From assembly GCA_951394405.1 (NCBI GenBank), contig OX596342.1, positions 744,001 through 808,000 on the forward strand: a DNA stretch of 64,000 nt, read 5' to 3'. This document shows, piece by piece, positions 22,713 through 32,647 of this stretch (positions are counted from its first letter, which is position 1; the number at the start of each line of letters is the position of its first letter). Both the position numbers and the translations under genes were made by a program. This stretch comes from Coprinellus micaceus. Its lineage: Eukaryota; Basidiomycota; Agaricomycetes; Agaricales; Psathyrellaceae. Under the pieces are notes generated by a model, which was not told the origin of the DNA, did not search any database, and saw nothing but the letters and a program-made list of their open reading frames with translations.

Positions 22713-23390
22713 AGCGAGGTGGTCCTGAGGTGGGGTCGCAAGGATTCGGAAAGAATAAATCGAACTTAGACCGCGTCTGGATTAGTCAGCGCCGAGACTG
22801 TTCACCCTCAGAGTCCTTGTAGGTCCTCGTCTGCTATGGTTAGTCGGCTCAAGTTAGAAGGGTTTCGGGGGGAAGGGGCGTTATCCTGAGAAGGTGGGAC
22901 CTTGAGGCCATCCAATGCAGCGAGGGGGTTCTTTGGTGAGGGGCTTGTCGTGCCCTGTACGGCATTCCAGTGAGCACCCCCCAGTCCGGCACCTTACCTT
23001 CGAGTGTTGGTACGTGGTCCTGGTTCAGGATGTGTCAGAATATATTTCGAGTCACATCGTATGAAATGTCCAAGATTCGGGTACAAGCTGGGGTGTATGA
23101 TCCATTTCAGCTATTTTCAGCCCCAGGACTCGGGCCTTGGGATCGCCTCACGTCTCATGGAGGGTCATCTTCACGACAGCATAGTTCGGCGCCCTTCAAA
23201 GTTCAAGGGAAGCGCCCCCCTACCATGGAAGACAGAGGCCCCTGGGAAGATTCGCGTCGGTTGTTTAGAAGCTCTTCATTGTAACCAAAGGGTTTCGAGA
23301 GACTCAGTCGAACGGATGACCCCGTATGGTGGGGTCTACTCGTCGTGTTGCAGGCTTTACAAAGTCGCTGTCAGCGGATGGAAGAGCCTC
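22713..23390. other. Intergenic
   Basis: No gene supported. AAGCGCCC at 23210-23217 lies here, but about 500 bp from the minus-strand start at 22712. Confidence 0.35.
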
Positions 23391-24757
23391 TCAGGCGGAA
23401 GAGACGAACCTTTCGACCGTGACGATTTTCTTGCGTGAGTCCAGCCCCTCCATCTTCTGCAGAATGGTCGCCTTGGCGTTCACCCAGTCTTCACCTGAGA
23501 TTTTGACGGATGGAAAGTCGAATGTGACATTAACGCTCTTCAATCGGCCGAAACCAGGGCGTAAGAGGATGTCGTCGAGGCGGGACCATGTATCTTCCCC
23601 CACAAGGTTATCAAGATCGGTTTTGACGTCGTAACCGTCGACCTGATCGTCCCCTTCCTCATCGGTATCGTAGTCGAAACTGAGACTCAGAGAACGCAAT
23701 TTGCTCCCACCGCTCTGGCGGGAGAGTACGTCAGCCCTTGGAGGAGGGAATCCATGATTCGTTGGTCGAGATGGAAGAAGTGCGGCGGTATAGTGGCAAC
23801 GGATATGGTCTCCATGTTGGGGAATCGACCAAAGTCAAAGACAGAGGCAGGAAACGTCGTGTAGAGTGGATCTTCTTCGGACTGGAAGCAGTCTTGCTCA
23901 ATCCTGTACGTCTTCACGACCTCGACATAACAAGACGTCACAAGGAGCGAAAACGCATCCTCCATTGCGCAGTCCCAGTCGGCCGTTGCTACACAGAGGT
24001 CCTCCAGCTGAACACGCTCTCTCATGTCGGGGTCTGCAGGGAATTGGAGGAAGGGTTTAAGAACCTCGCCGCAGCTCATCACGTCCAGGCGTTTGAGGGG
24101 CCTGGTCGGCTTTGGTGGAGTGCATAACGCGGATGGACTCGGAAATGTTGCAACAGTCCCGTCCTCGAGCGTCAAGTGAGGGAGGCAGGCCCTTAATATC
24201 AAGGTCTCGACGTTCGAGCGTTGTACGAGGGAAACTATGTCGACGCCGGGAAGATCCTCAAGGAAGAGATAGTTGAGATTAGGCTGATATACGAGGCTGA
24301 AAATGGCATTGTGAACGGCGAGTGGTACCTTGGGGGATTCCGTCCCGTGGAACAAGAATTCCCTCAAAAACGAGAGTAAGGAGATGACTTCCACCACTGA
24401 GTGTCCAACTCCCGCCGCGTCGTGGTCGAACAATTCAGTGGACACGTCGAAAAGGCAGAAGCTCTTGACAGAGCGCGATAGGTCTTCGTTGGCTTTCAGC
24501 AGGGAGCAGAGGCCGTCAATCTTTCCTATGCAGGCTGCCACAGTTTCAAATTCATCTTGGTCGATGGTTATGAAACCAAAGAGATGGTCTCTCGTTCGAC
24601 GATACCAGGATCTCCCGACGAGCGAAATCGCCACCCATTGACATGTATCGTCGTCGTCGTCTTCGAATTGGTCGATGACCAAGTCTATAAGCTCTTGAGG
24701 AAGTTTGAATGAAGATGATGGTGCAGAGTGCCCATCGAAGAGCGGCTTGGCTGACAT
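23391..24757 (-). CDS. F-box-like protein with frame break near C-terminus
   Basis: Starts at the ATG of 24757 (MSAKPLFDGHS), then FKLPQELIDLVIDQFEDDDD and SWYRRTRDHLFGFITI, the F-box-like head of this family. The long central part keeps the family landmarks (VETLILRACLPHLTL, LKRLDVMSCGEVLKPFL, FPNMETISVATIP). Near 23726 the frame ends in unrelated residues. A second frame, however, reads DVLSRQSGGSKLRSLSLSF, which matches the ISQPGDESKLEEFEIEF block of the paralogue at 26186, and runs to a TGA at 23391. A single missing base in GGGCTGACG explains the break; no GT-AG intron fits. Without a fix the product loses about 110 residues. Possible pseudogene, natural variant or assembly error. Confidence 0.65.
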
Positions 24758-25799
24758 GTTGGTGGGTGGAGGGGAGGATGTGAAAGGACAACCGTGACTC
24801 GGACTCGCGAGTTCGTTTGATGGAAACCATTTGCTTAGTCATGGGCTGAATGGAATAAGCGCCCATTCAAAAGGGAGTCCATGCAGGGTCTGCTCTGCAA
24901 TTAGGTCGATTTTAATATCCCCAGGCGAGTATTATGAGGTATCCATATCGTCTGTCGGAGTTATTCGAGCTGTAAGCGCCTGCGCTTCAACTTTCATGTT
25001 TGGAGCTCGCGGCGCATCACTCCCGGAAGAGTACGCACCCACTTGCTCCCAAAGGTGGCTATAACTCCTAGCCCAAATCTCTGTAAAGCATCTCTGGCCA
25101 TCGAACGTGAAGCATATTTACCGCCCCGCCGATCCAATGGATCACGATTCCCCTATGGACATGGTATGTATACATCCCTCCGAGGCCTCCATATCACCTC
25201 GAGCTTGTACACCCTGCGGGACTACCACTCAGGTCCCCCAAGCTAGGGCCGTGTCAATGGGATGCCACTCCTGCCACTCCTGCCCCCCCCCATCTAGGAT
25301 CGCCGAAGGCAGCGATACACGTACGCTATGGGGATGGTCCGGCCCTTCAGTGCGGCCCTTCAATTACCTTCTCCCGATCTCTACACCCAACGAGCGCAAT
25401 TTTTCTCTCAAAGGAAGCTCAAGCTTCCCCACATCACGGCAGATCTGTCAACGTCTGTAAGTGACCCTGACGACATCGTGACCTCATTCATCGAGCCGCC
25501 CCACAGTGCCTAACTCTAACTCTAGCTTAGGCTCCCTCCCGACACTTCGCCACCGTCCAACCGCCGGACTGGTGAGACAGATAGGCAAGGAACCCTTTTT
25601 GGAGGGCGGTGCATCCGCACCGTTAGGCAAGAAGCCTGAGTTCGAAGTTGGAGGTGCGGTTCGAGTTCAGTAGACAATGCGCCAAGTGGACGTGATGGCC
25701 GTCGCTGCCATTCCGACCGCACCTACCCTTCACCTCCCTCTGCTCTGCATCGAGCCAGACCTGGTCGGAGAGTCTCTTGAATGGCAGTTTTAAGGTCCT
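24758..25799. other. Intergenic
   Basis: Holds the element described separately at 24854-24864. No gene is supported in the rest. Confidence 0.4.
24854..24864 (-). promoter_or_regulatory. GGGCGCTTATT element upstream of F-box gene
   Basis: Identical 11-mer in gene orientation, 97 bp before the ATG at 24757. Confidence 0.4.
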
Positions 25800-26185
25800 T
25801 CGGATTGTGAAATTGGATGTCTTGACATGGGGTTCGAATACGGGTTTCAAGATATTGGTAGTGGAGTTTCTCCGGTAGTGTACTCTGAACGGCAAGGCCG
25901 AATCCCGGGCGTGGATCATGATGAATCTATCAAGAGTCTACTATGCAAGAGAATACGGGACAACATGGCGGAGAGAAGAGCACCAACGCAAGGATCGGCA
26001 GGGGTATACGGAGGGGAATGGAGGGAGTAATCGAGGTGGTGAAGGCGGGATAGTAAGCGAAGAGGGCTATGTAGGGAACATAATCGGAGGGGCGAGCATT
26101 GCGGTAAAAAGCACACAACTGGAGTGTCAGGACGGGCTCTGGTATCCGCTCAATTTTTGACCCTGAAACACCTTTTGTCAGCGCG
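25800..26185 (-). repeat. 3' flank repeat of F-box unit (left copy)
   Basis: On the minus strand this matches 49730-50160 downstream of the right-hand F-box gene (GTGTGCTTTTTACCGCAATG, CTTGATAGATTCATC, CGTATTCGAAC). A weaker match follows the third unit (51960-52090). It shows that duplication covered gene plus flank. Confidence 0.6.
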
Positions 26186-27616
26186 CTAACCACAGGCAGA
26201 GAGGAAAGGTAAACAAACTGACGTCCGAAGTTTCAACATTCCTCGCTTGTTAACCCTTTTCATCCTCGCAAACACGAGGCGGAAGCCCAAATCCGCTTCG
26301 GGTGTTATGGGACATCCAGAAAAATCAAAAGTGAAGGTGACAGACTTGAGGCGGCGAAAGGCGGAGCGGCACAGGGTCTTATCTAGCTCAGAGAAGCAGA
26401 CTTGCAAGTCGCCAATGGTTTCATGGAAATGTGCCAGAGGCGAATGTTCATTCGAGGCGTCTAGGTCGTCATTTTCTTCCGCTGGGCCGAAATCGAACTC
26501 AATCTCGAATTCCTCCAGCTTGCTTTCGTCACCGGGCTGGGAGATGCGATCCAAGGCCGACGTGATTGCCGGAAGGGGGTTCAGCGCTGGCCAACGGGAT
26601 AACTCGTTTCCTAAGGTGATGATCTTCAAAAGCGTCAAGTTGGGAAAGCGATGGAAAGCCAGGAGCGAGGGGTGGAGTGGCGAATTGCTGTCGTCATCGA
26701 GGTCTTCATCGTAGCCTTGTTCCACTATGTATTTCTCCACCAACGTTGCTGAGTTCTCCAAAACCTTCTTGAGTGCCTCATCCATCGCATCGTCCCAAGG
26801 TACAGCGCCGACGATCAGCTGCCGCGTACGAAGCCAGGACGGAGGAGGCTTCTGTTCCCTTTGGTACCGGATGAAGTCGCAAAACATACCCCCAGAATTA
26901 TCGATGGTTAGGGATCGTAGCGTGTGTACTTCCGAACCCTCGGGCTGGCATGTCGAAGGAGGTGCCCAAGGCTCGTCGGGCGGGATGCTGGTGGGAGGGC
27001 CGGAGCCGAGAGGGAGAGAAGCAGTACATGGCCTGCATCCTCTGAGTTCAAGCACCTCGAGGTTGGCATTTTGAATGAAAAGGCGAAGATCGATCCCATC
27101 CATGGCTTCGAAACGAAGGCGGTGAAGGGTAGGTGTGGATGCGTGGGTGTAGATAGTTTTCCGGACTTGTACCGGAATGCTACCCCAGTGGACCAGTGCG
27201 GCTTCATGTACCGCCCCGGCGATGGAGAGGCGGGAGACGTTTGTTAACCGCGCAAGTAGGTCTGCGAAGACGTTGCCGAAATCCTTGAAATCGTTTCCGA
27301 ACCAACTGGGTGACAGATCTCCGACAGACAGGATTTTGACACAGTGCGCCAATGGTGGGTTTGCTGTGACCATCTCTTGAAGTCGCCCGATGTGCCCTAC
27401 AAAATGTAGAACGGTATCCCTCGGCTGAAGTTCGACGAAGTGGAACAAACGTTCTCGCGTATGAAAATACCACTGCCGACTGACGAGGCCAACCTCCCGC
27501 AAGCCTCCGTCGTCACCATCATCCAAGTGATCGATGACCATGTCAATGAGCTCCTGGGGGAGATTGAACCGAGACGGAGCAGTAGGGGCTGTACTAAACG
27601 ACTGCGTAAGGGACAT
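26186..27616 (-). CDS. F-box-like protein, left copy (476 aa)
   Basis: Single exon from the ATG at 27616 (MSLTQSF) to the stop at 26186. The F-box-like head FNLPQELIDMVIDHLDDGDD is followed by VGLVSRQWYFHTRERLFHFV, LFIQNANLEVLELRGC, TLRSLTIDNSGGMFCDFI, VEKYIVEQGYDEDL, FPNLTLLKIITLGNELSRWP and SKLEEFEIEFDFG. It is nearly residue-for-residue parallel to the gene at 48226 in the mirror-image arm. The last residues (TSVCLPFLSACG) replace the TLQR end of that copy, so a terminal intron is possible. The frame is intact. Likely SCF adaptor; target unknown. Confidence 0.8.
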   Translation of the reverse strand: MSLTQSFSTAPTAPSRFNLPQELIDMVIDHLDDGDDGGLREVGLVSRQWYFHTRERLFHFVELQPRDTVLHFVGHIGRLQEMVTANPPLAHCVKILSVGDLSPSWFGNDFKDFGNVFADLLARLTNVSRLSIAGAVHEAALVHWGSIPVQVRKTIYTHASTPTLHRLRFEAMDGIDLRLFIQNANLEVLELRGCRPCTASLPLGSGPPTSIPPDEPWAPPSTCQPEGSEVHTLRSLTIDNSGGMFCDFIRYQREQKPPPSWLRTRQLIVGAVPWDDAMDEALKKVLENSATLVEKYIVEQGYDEDLDDDSNSPLHPSLLAFHRFPNLTLLKIITLGNELSRWPALNPLPAITSALDRISQPGDESKLEEFEIEFDFGPAEENDDLDASNEHSPLAHFHETIGDLQVCFSELDKTLCRSAFRRLKSVTFTFDFSGCPITPEADLGFRLVFARMKRVNKRGMLKLRTSVCLPFLSACG

Positions 27617-28639
27617 GGTGGTGGCAGGAAGCGAGGTGGGTCTACACGTTTGTTCCACGTCGCCGATACTGGGCCCTGGGACTGGGTAACGGGTTGATTG
27701 AAAACTCACATGACCCGGGCCAATGCGGAAGGACGTCAGGGAGCGTCGGGGAAGGACCTGCGCCACTCCATCTTATTCTTATTCTTATTATGAAGCACAA
27801 GGTCCCGCTTGACAGTCTTGTTACCTCAGACGGGGTAGGGGATCAGGATGATTGAGGCATGGTTGAGGTCCCAAGGTGGCATTGCCTTCAGGTCGTCTTT
27901 GTCCACTTCAAGACTAGGCAAGGATGGCCAAATGTCACAGTAAAAAGCAGGACCAAGAACACGGAACACTAGCCGGGGTTCCCGAAATCGTGTTGAGGCT
28001 CGTGCCTTGCAGGGTCGTCAAAATATCCCGAGGTATTGGGCCGTTCGAGCATTCGTTTCCTGCCATCGATGTTTGTGCGCCGTGTCGTGTTGCAAGCCCG
28101 CACGGGTTGGCTTTCTGTAATTGGATCGGCTGAGCTAACCCATCTGCAAAGTGGCTTAACTTAGCAATAGGTGCAAGGCTGCCCGTGGATCCAGCCTTCG
28201 CTAGGTGGTTCCGAGGACGTTGATAAGGCCAGCGTGTAATCGTCGAGAACTAGGACGGGGAAGTAGAACGGAAGAGAGAACGTAAGGAGAGAAAACGAAG
28301 AGGCGTCGAGCAGGAATGTTGAAAAGGATGCTCGAAGCCGCATGTAAATATATGTAAATAAACGAGATAAGATAACGGCGCGTCATCGTAAGCCATAGGC
28401 GCCCGTGACCACGCATCCTCTCCGAAATCCCACCACAAAGCCGATCACTATGACAGCCCCAGGTTTTAGACCTACCTCGCTTTCGATCAAGCAATACCTT
28501 TCCGTCGTTTGAACGATCCCTCCAGCTTGTCAATGAGTTCAGGGATCGACCGTTGGAGAGCCGCCCATTAATTAACGAAGCTTCAGCACCTCTCGGAAAG
28601 GGATCAGAGCGAGCAAAGCTCTCCCCGATCACCGTACCC
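27617..28639. other. Intergenic
   Basis: Upstream of the left F-box gene. It lacks the GGGCGCTTATT element present before the right-hand copy. Open frames here look accidental. Confidence 0.4.
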
Positions 28640-28990
28640 CACCAACACGATCTCACTCTTCCCTCACACTCAAGCTTTCGCTCGTCGATCTCGCGGCTCA
28701 AGCACCTAACTCTAGCCAGGCTTCGAGATCTTCCCGAGTAGTGCACATCCTCCCAATATATCCATTACCGAGCATCATCTTGAAGCTGTAATCGTCGATT
28801 CCTACCACACTACGAAGATCGACATCCACGCACCGTGACGTCGGGCCAAGCGAGCCTACATTGGTACGGATAGCCGTAAGTACATTCATCGAAAGATCGC
28901 TCAACTCAACTGAGTCCAACTTGGACGCCTCGCCACCGTCCAAGCGACGGGTATGTAGGGTATCTCTGTGGGTAGGTATGTAGAGGCGGG
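28640..28990. repeat. Duplicated fragment, left arm
   Basis: This stretch and 47520-47870 match in inverted orientation (for example TCTCGAAGCCTG, TAGAGTTAGGTGCTTGAG, CCCGACGTCACG). The minus frame reads KLDSVELSDLSMNVL and CTTREDLEAWLELGA, which looks protein-like but has no start or partner exons. In the right copy this frame is disrupted. Probably a gene remnant carried along in the duplication. Confidence 0.5.
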
Positions 28991-29234
28991 ACAGACAAAC
29001 GGGAAGAGAGAAGGAAGGAGGGAGGGCCCCGGTCCAGGTTGTGGCGCACCCGTACCGCTACAGGGGAGCCTGAGTTTGGATATACGGTCGGAGGCGCGAG
29101 CGGGACGGAGTCTGTATTGCGTCACCTCCATTCTGACGACGTCTCCATCGCGAGCAGCAAACCCATCCAAACCCCCCTTCCCTGCTACCTCATTACCTCA
29201 CTCCAGCTCCAAATACAACCTCTCGCCCCGCACT

Positions 29235-30953
29235 CTACACCCTCCTCACCAACAACAGCGACACAGGCCACTCCACCGCGACTTTATCAAACAACCCTAC
29301 CCCTCCCTGCTTCTTCCCCGTCTCTCCTTCCCTCGCCTCCAAATCCCTCTTCGCCCCCTCCCTCAAATCCTTCCAAAACCTCACCGCCACATCGCCCCCC
29401 CTCACCTCCTCCTCCCGCAGCACCCGCACCCCCAGGTCAGCATCCAACCCAGTCCACACACTAGCCATGTGCCGCACCATCCCCGCTATGCCGACGGCCC
29501 CCAGATCTCGTTCTAGGAACCGCGTATCGTCCGGCCTTTCAAGGTCCCCGGGGAAGTGGGAATGGTAGGCATGCAGCGCGCTGGTCGTGCGGAGGTAGGA
29601 GAGGAGGTCGAGCCACTCCTAGGACAAGCGCATCAGGGTTGGGGCCTGGATGAAGACATGACAGGTGGGCTCGGGTTCGAAGGGGATGACGCTTACGTCC
29701 TCTGGTTGCGTTAGGTCATCGTTAGCAAGCTGCACCGTCGATGGAACCCTTCCCGCGACAAGATAGGTATAAAGGCAAATAGAAAGTGTGTAAACTCACT
29801 AACGAAATACGCCCTCTGGAACCCCTCCAGCCCACTCCCACTCCCAAGCACGTCTTCGGGGTCCGGCACGTCCGCGAGCAACCTCTCCAGAATCGTCCTT
29901 CCCGGGCGCTCAAAGTATGCCCCGACACTCGTCTCGGAGTTTTTGTCGGGGTGGCGGTAGAAGTGCGTGATAGCGGGCGTGAGAGAGGGGTGCGACGATA
30001 GGCGGAGCTCGCCGTAGACCTGCACGGTGGATAGGCGTTAGTTGGTCATTCGTACTACATTTAGTTGGTTAGGTAGGAAGGCGGGGAGTTTGGTAGGAGG
30101 GAGGGAGGGAAGGGAGGGAGGAAGGGAGGGAGGGAGGAAGCTAAGGAGTCCGAAGGCAGGTGGCCAGAACTCGGAAGTTCGAGAGCCACAGTCGATGGAA
30201 CGGCAACGCCCAAGGTCACGATGAAAGAAAGAAAGAAAAGCTCACCCAGAACGCCGCCACGCCGCCCTTTGGCCTAAGGACCCTCCTCGTCTCGGGCCAC
30301 ACCTTGCTCCAGTCGAACCAATGACACGCTTGCGCTGCGTAATACAACCCGATGCGATGGTAGATAGATAGACAAGTCAGGCTTCGCGGCTTATCATGAC
30401 GCATGTATGTAGTAGGCAGATGGGCGCACCGGAAATCAATAAATCGACGGACCCATCGTCTGGGATCGCGGTACGGAGGTCCTCGGCGGAGCCTTGCGTG
30501 AAGGTGAATCTGGTTGTGGGGACCTTCGGGGGTGAGGATGAAGAGGATGAGGTCGACGATCTGGGGTTGAGGAGAACGTCCCGCGCTTTACGAAGCATAC
30601 CTAGGGAAGGGTCTACGCAGACGACTTCGTTGAAGACGCCGCGGAGGTGGGATGTTGCTTGGCCTATCGGTCCAGGTAATGAGCGTGTGTTCTCGGTAGA
30701 TCATATAATACCGAATACGATATCGTGGGGTAATACGCTCAAGGCAAAGCAAAGACCATACTACATAATACGACGACGACAATAACGCACCTGTCCCACA
30801 CCCAACATCCACCGCCCTCTCCCATCGCGCCGTGCCCCCCTTGGGCTGGTACTTAGCGTACTCGTAGATGTACTCGAAGAGGCTGGGAGGGTAGGTGGGG
30901 CGTCCGGAGGAGTAGGAGGCGGCGTTGAAGGACGCTTTGGCGAAGGCCGACAT
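29235..30953 (-). pseudogene. SAM-dependent methyltransferase (Tmt1/Crg1-like), nonsense-truncated copy
   Basis: Exons 30953-30791, 30663-30430, 30334-30246, 30019-29800 and 29701 onward join in the same phases as the intact paralogue at 45725. Motifs: FAKASFNAASYSSGRPTYP at the start, DVGCGTGQATSHL (SAM-binding motif I), VVCVDPSLGML, GSAEDLRTAIPDDGSVDLL and ACHWFDWSKVWPE, all typical of the fungal trans-aconitate methyltransferase-like family. In exon 5 an in-frame TAG at 29621-29619 replaces the TGG of the paralogue (LMRLS* versus LMRMSW). The frame then stays open to 29235 (VEWPVSLLLVRRV). The predicted product stops after about 262 of 390 residues. Intron 3 is expanded to 226 nt by a GGGA-rich tract. 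The SAM core is intact, so partial function cannot be excluded. Confidence 0.75.
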
Positions 30954-31110
30954 CGCTGTGTGGTTGGTGTGGTTGTGGGTGTGAGTGGGGAGGAGTGGGT
31001 ATTGGATGTTGGATGTGGTGGGGATGGTGGGTGTGGGTGTGTGCGCGTGTGGGCGCTACTGGGAATAGGGGCGATGATGACGCAATGTGTTCCCGGGATT
31101 GCTCCCGCGC

Positions 31111-32647
31111 AGAAGTGCTTTGCGCTCTTCTTCTTCTCTTCGACGTCGATATCGTACATATCTTTGGGCGAGGGAGATGTTATTATAAACCCTAGGTGTG
31201 TATGTCGTAGTAGAGCGTACCTAAGACACCCTTCAATACCAGCCTATCCTCGCCTCGTCCCACCCCGTCTCCATCCCATTACGCGTGCCCACTCTCCGAA
31301 CCGGTCCTACGCAACCCCCTGCTCCCATATACGCGTTCTACACACGTCGCCTTGGCGTGGAACGTGAACCCACAACACGAGCGCTGTTTTGGTGAGGGCC
31401 TTCGGCTGGATGGAAGACCGGTCGACCTGGCACGACTCTAGATCCGTGGGGTCGAGAACCTGGCAGAGTACTTGCTCGACGCCCGGCCGAGTGCGCGTGC
31501 GAGGATGTGGGCGTGTAGGGCACGAGGAGATGGGGGTGTTGGGTGGAGAGAGGAAGAGAAGTTCGGAGGGCGTGGTGATGGGTGTGGGGGGCTTGAGGGT
31601 CTGTTGAGGGTGTGGTGGGTGTGTGGTGTTGGGGTTCTTCGATTCGGGGGATGAGCTGGGTCGCTGAGGCTGGGAGACGTCGTTGGGGGGTTGGTAGTTC
31701 AGAGCGAATTTCTTTGGCTTGGGCTGGGCCTTGGAAGGTAGTGCAAGTGCTGTGGCGTTGAGACGATCCTTGACGATCTTCGAGGACCTCATCATAATAA
31801 ATTGGGAAATGAAGGTAGTTGCTACTCGCCCGGCGCTGAACGTCGACCAAGCCCAAGCCTTCCCTTCCCTGCCCTACGCGGCACTGGTAAAGTCTCAAGG
31901 AGCGTAGCTGTTACGATCCTTACGATTTCACCAACGTCGTGCAAGAGGGTTCATCGCCACGGTCCACATCCTCGGGTCCCTCGTGTCAGGTCATCGAACA
32001 GAAGGAGAAGCAGAAGCAAGAAGCCCTCTCGCTTCTTCTGCTACGCACCATGTAAATACCTCGGCTCTTCACCCTGGAAACACGCACCCGGCCTACTTAT
32101 CCTGTAACCACGACCCACCCAGAATTCAATCTACAATCCATATGTAACCACGACTCACTTATTATTCAATGAAAACGACAGACAGACAGGACCTGCGCAA
32201 GGCCCGAAGCAGGGGGGGAGCCTGTTGCGTGGCGACGGGTGGTTACATGCGAGGCTTCCGGGCGTCTTGAGAGTGAGAGCTCGCGCTCGTTTTTTGTCCG
32301 TTGCTGTCGAACCACCCCCGAGAGCCAAGCCTCGTTGCAGGGCCATGTTATTCCGTGCCCTCCTCGGGGATGATCTCATGAGACGAGCTGCTAGGGTCGA
32401 GAACTGAGTATTGAGTATTGCCCCTTCGCCGGACCCTCCAACGTCCACTGCAAGAGTCAAGCACAGCGTTGAGCGCTGAAATTTGAAAACCCCACTCAGG
32501 CACAACAACACAACAATTTGTCGTCACCGACAAACACCGAAAACACAAAATCACCCGAAAGTCGTTGTTCACCACATCCTCAACATACACCCTCCTACTC
32601 TCTCTTCTAACATACTAGAAAAAAATATCTCGAATGCAGTAGCAGCG
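31111..32647. other. Intergenic
   Basis: A 162-residue minus frame at 31795-31307 (Pro/Ser/Thr-rich, ending VLWVHVPRQGDVC...) could be a small gene, but I see no supporting domain. A GT-rich low-complexity tract lies near 30960-31060, at the edge of the left arm. The last 170 bp are CA-rich leader-like sequence of the next gene. Confidence 0.35.

Larger units (their letters stand above)
28640..31110 (-). repeat. Left arm of inverted duplication (methyltransferase segment)
   Basis: Matches 45620-47870 in inverted order and orientation: methyltransferase gene, the sequence between (TTTGTC(C/T)GTCCCGCC, GAGATACCCTAC), and the fragment. The inner edge is near 31110, where CCCGGGAACACATTGCGTCAT on the minus strand matches CCCGGGAACGCATTGCGTCAT near 45627. 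Confidence 0.65.

Noticed and set aside
28201..28746. 181-residue minus-strand frame in the left arm
   Set aside because: Frame is not conserved in the mirror copy and lacks domain sense; treated as part of the duplicated fragment and its flank.
31307..31795. Pro/Ser/Thr-rich 162-residue minus-strand frame
   Set aside because: Could be a small gene, but low complexity alone produces such frames here; no splice or homology support.
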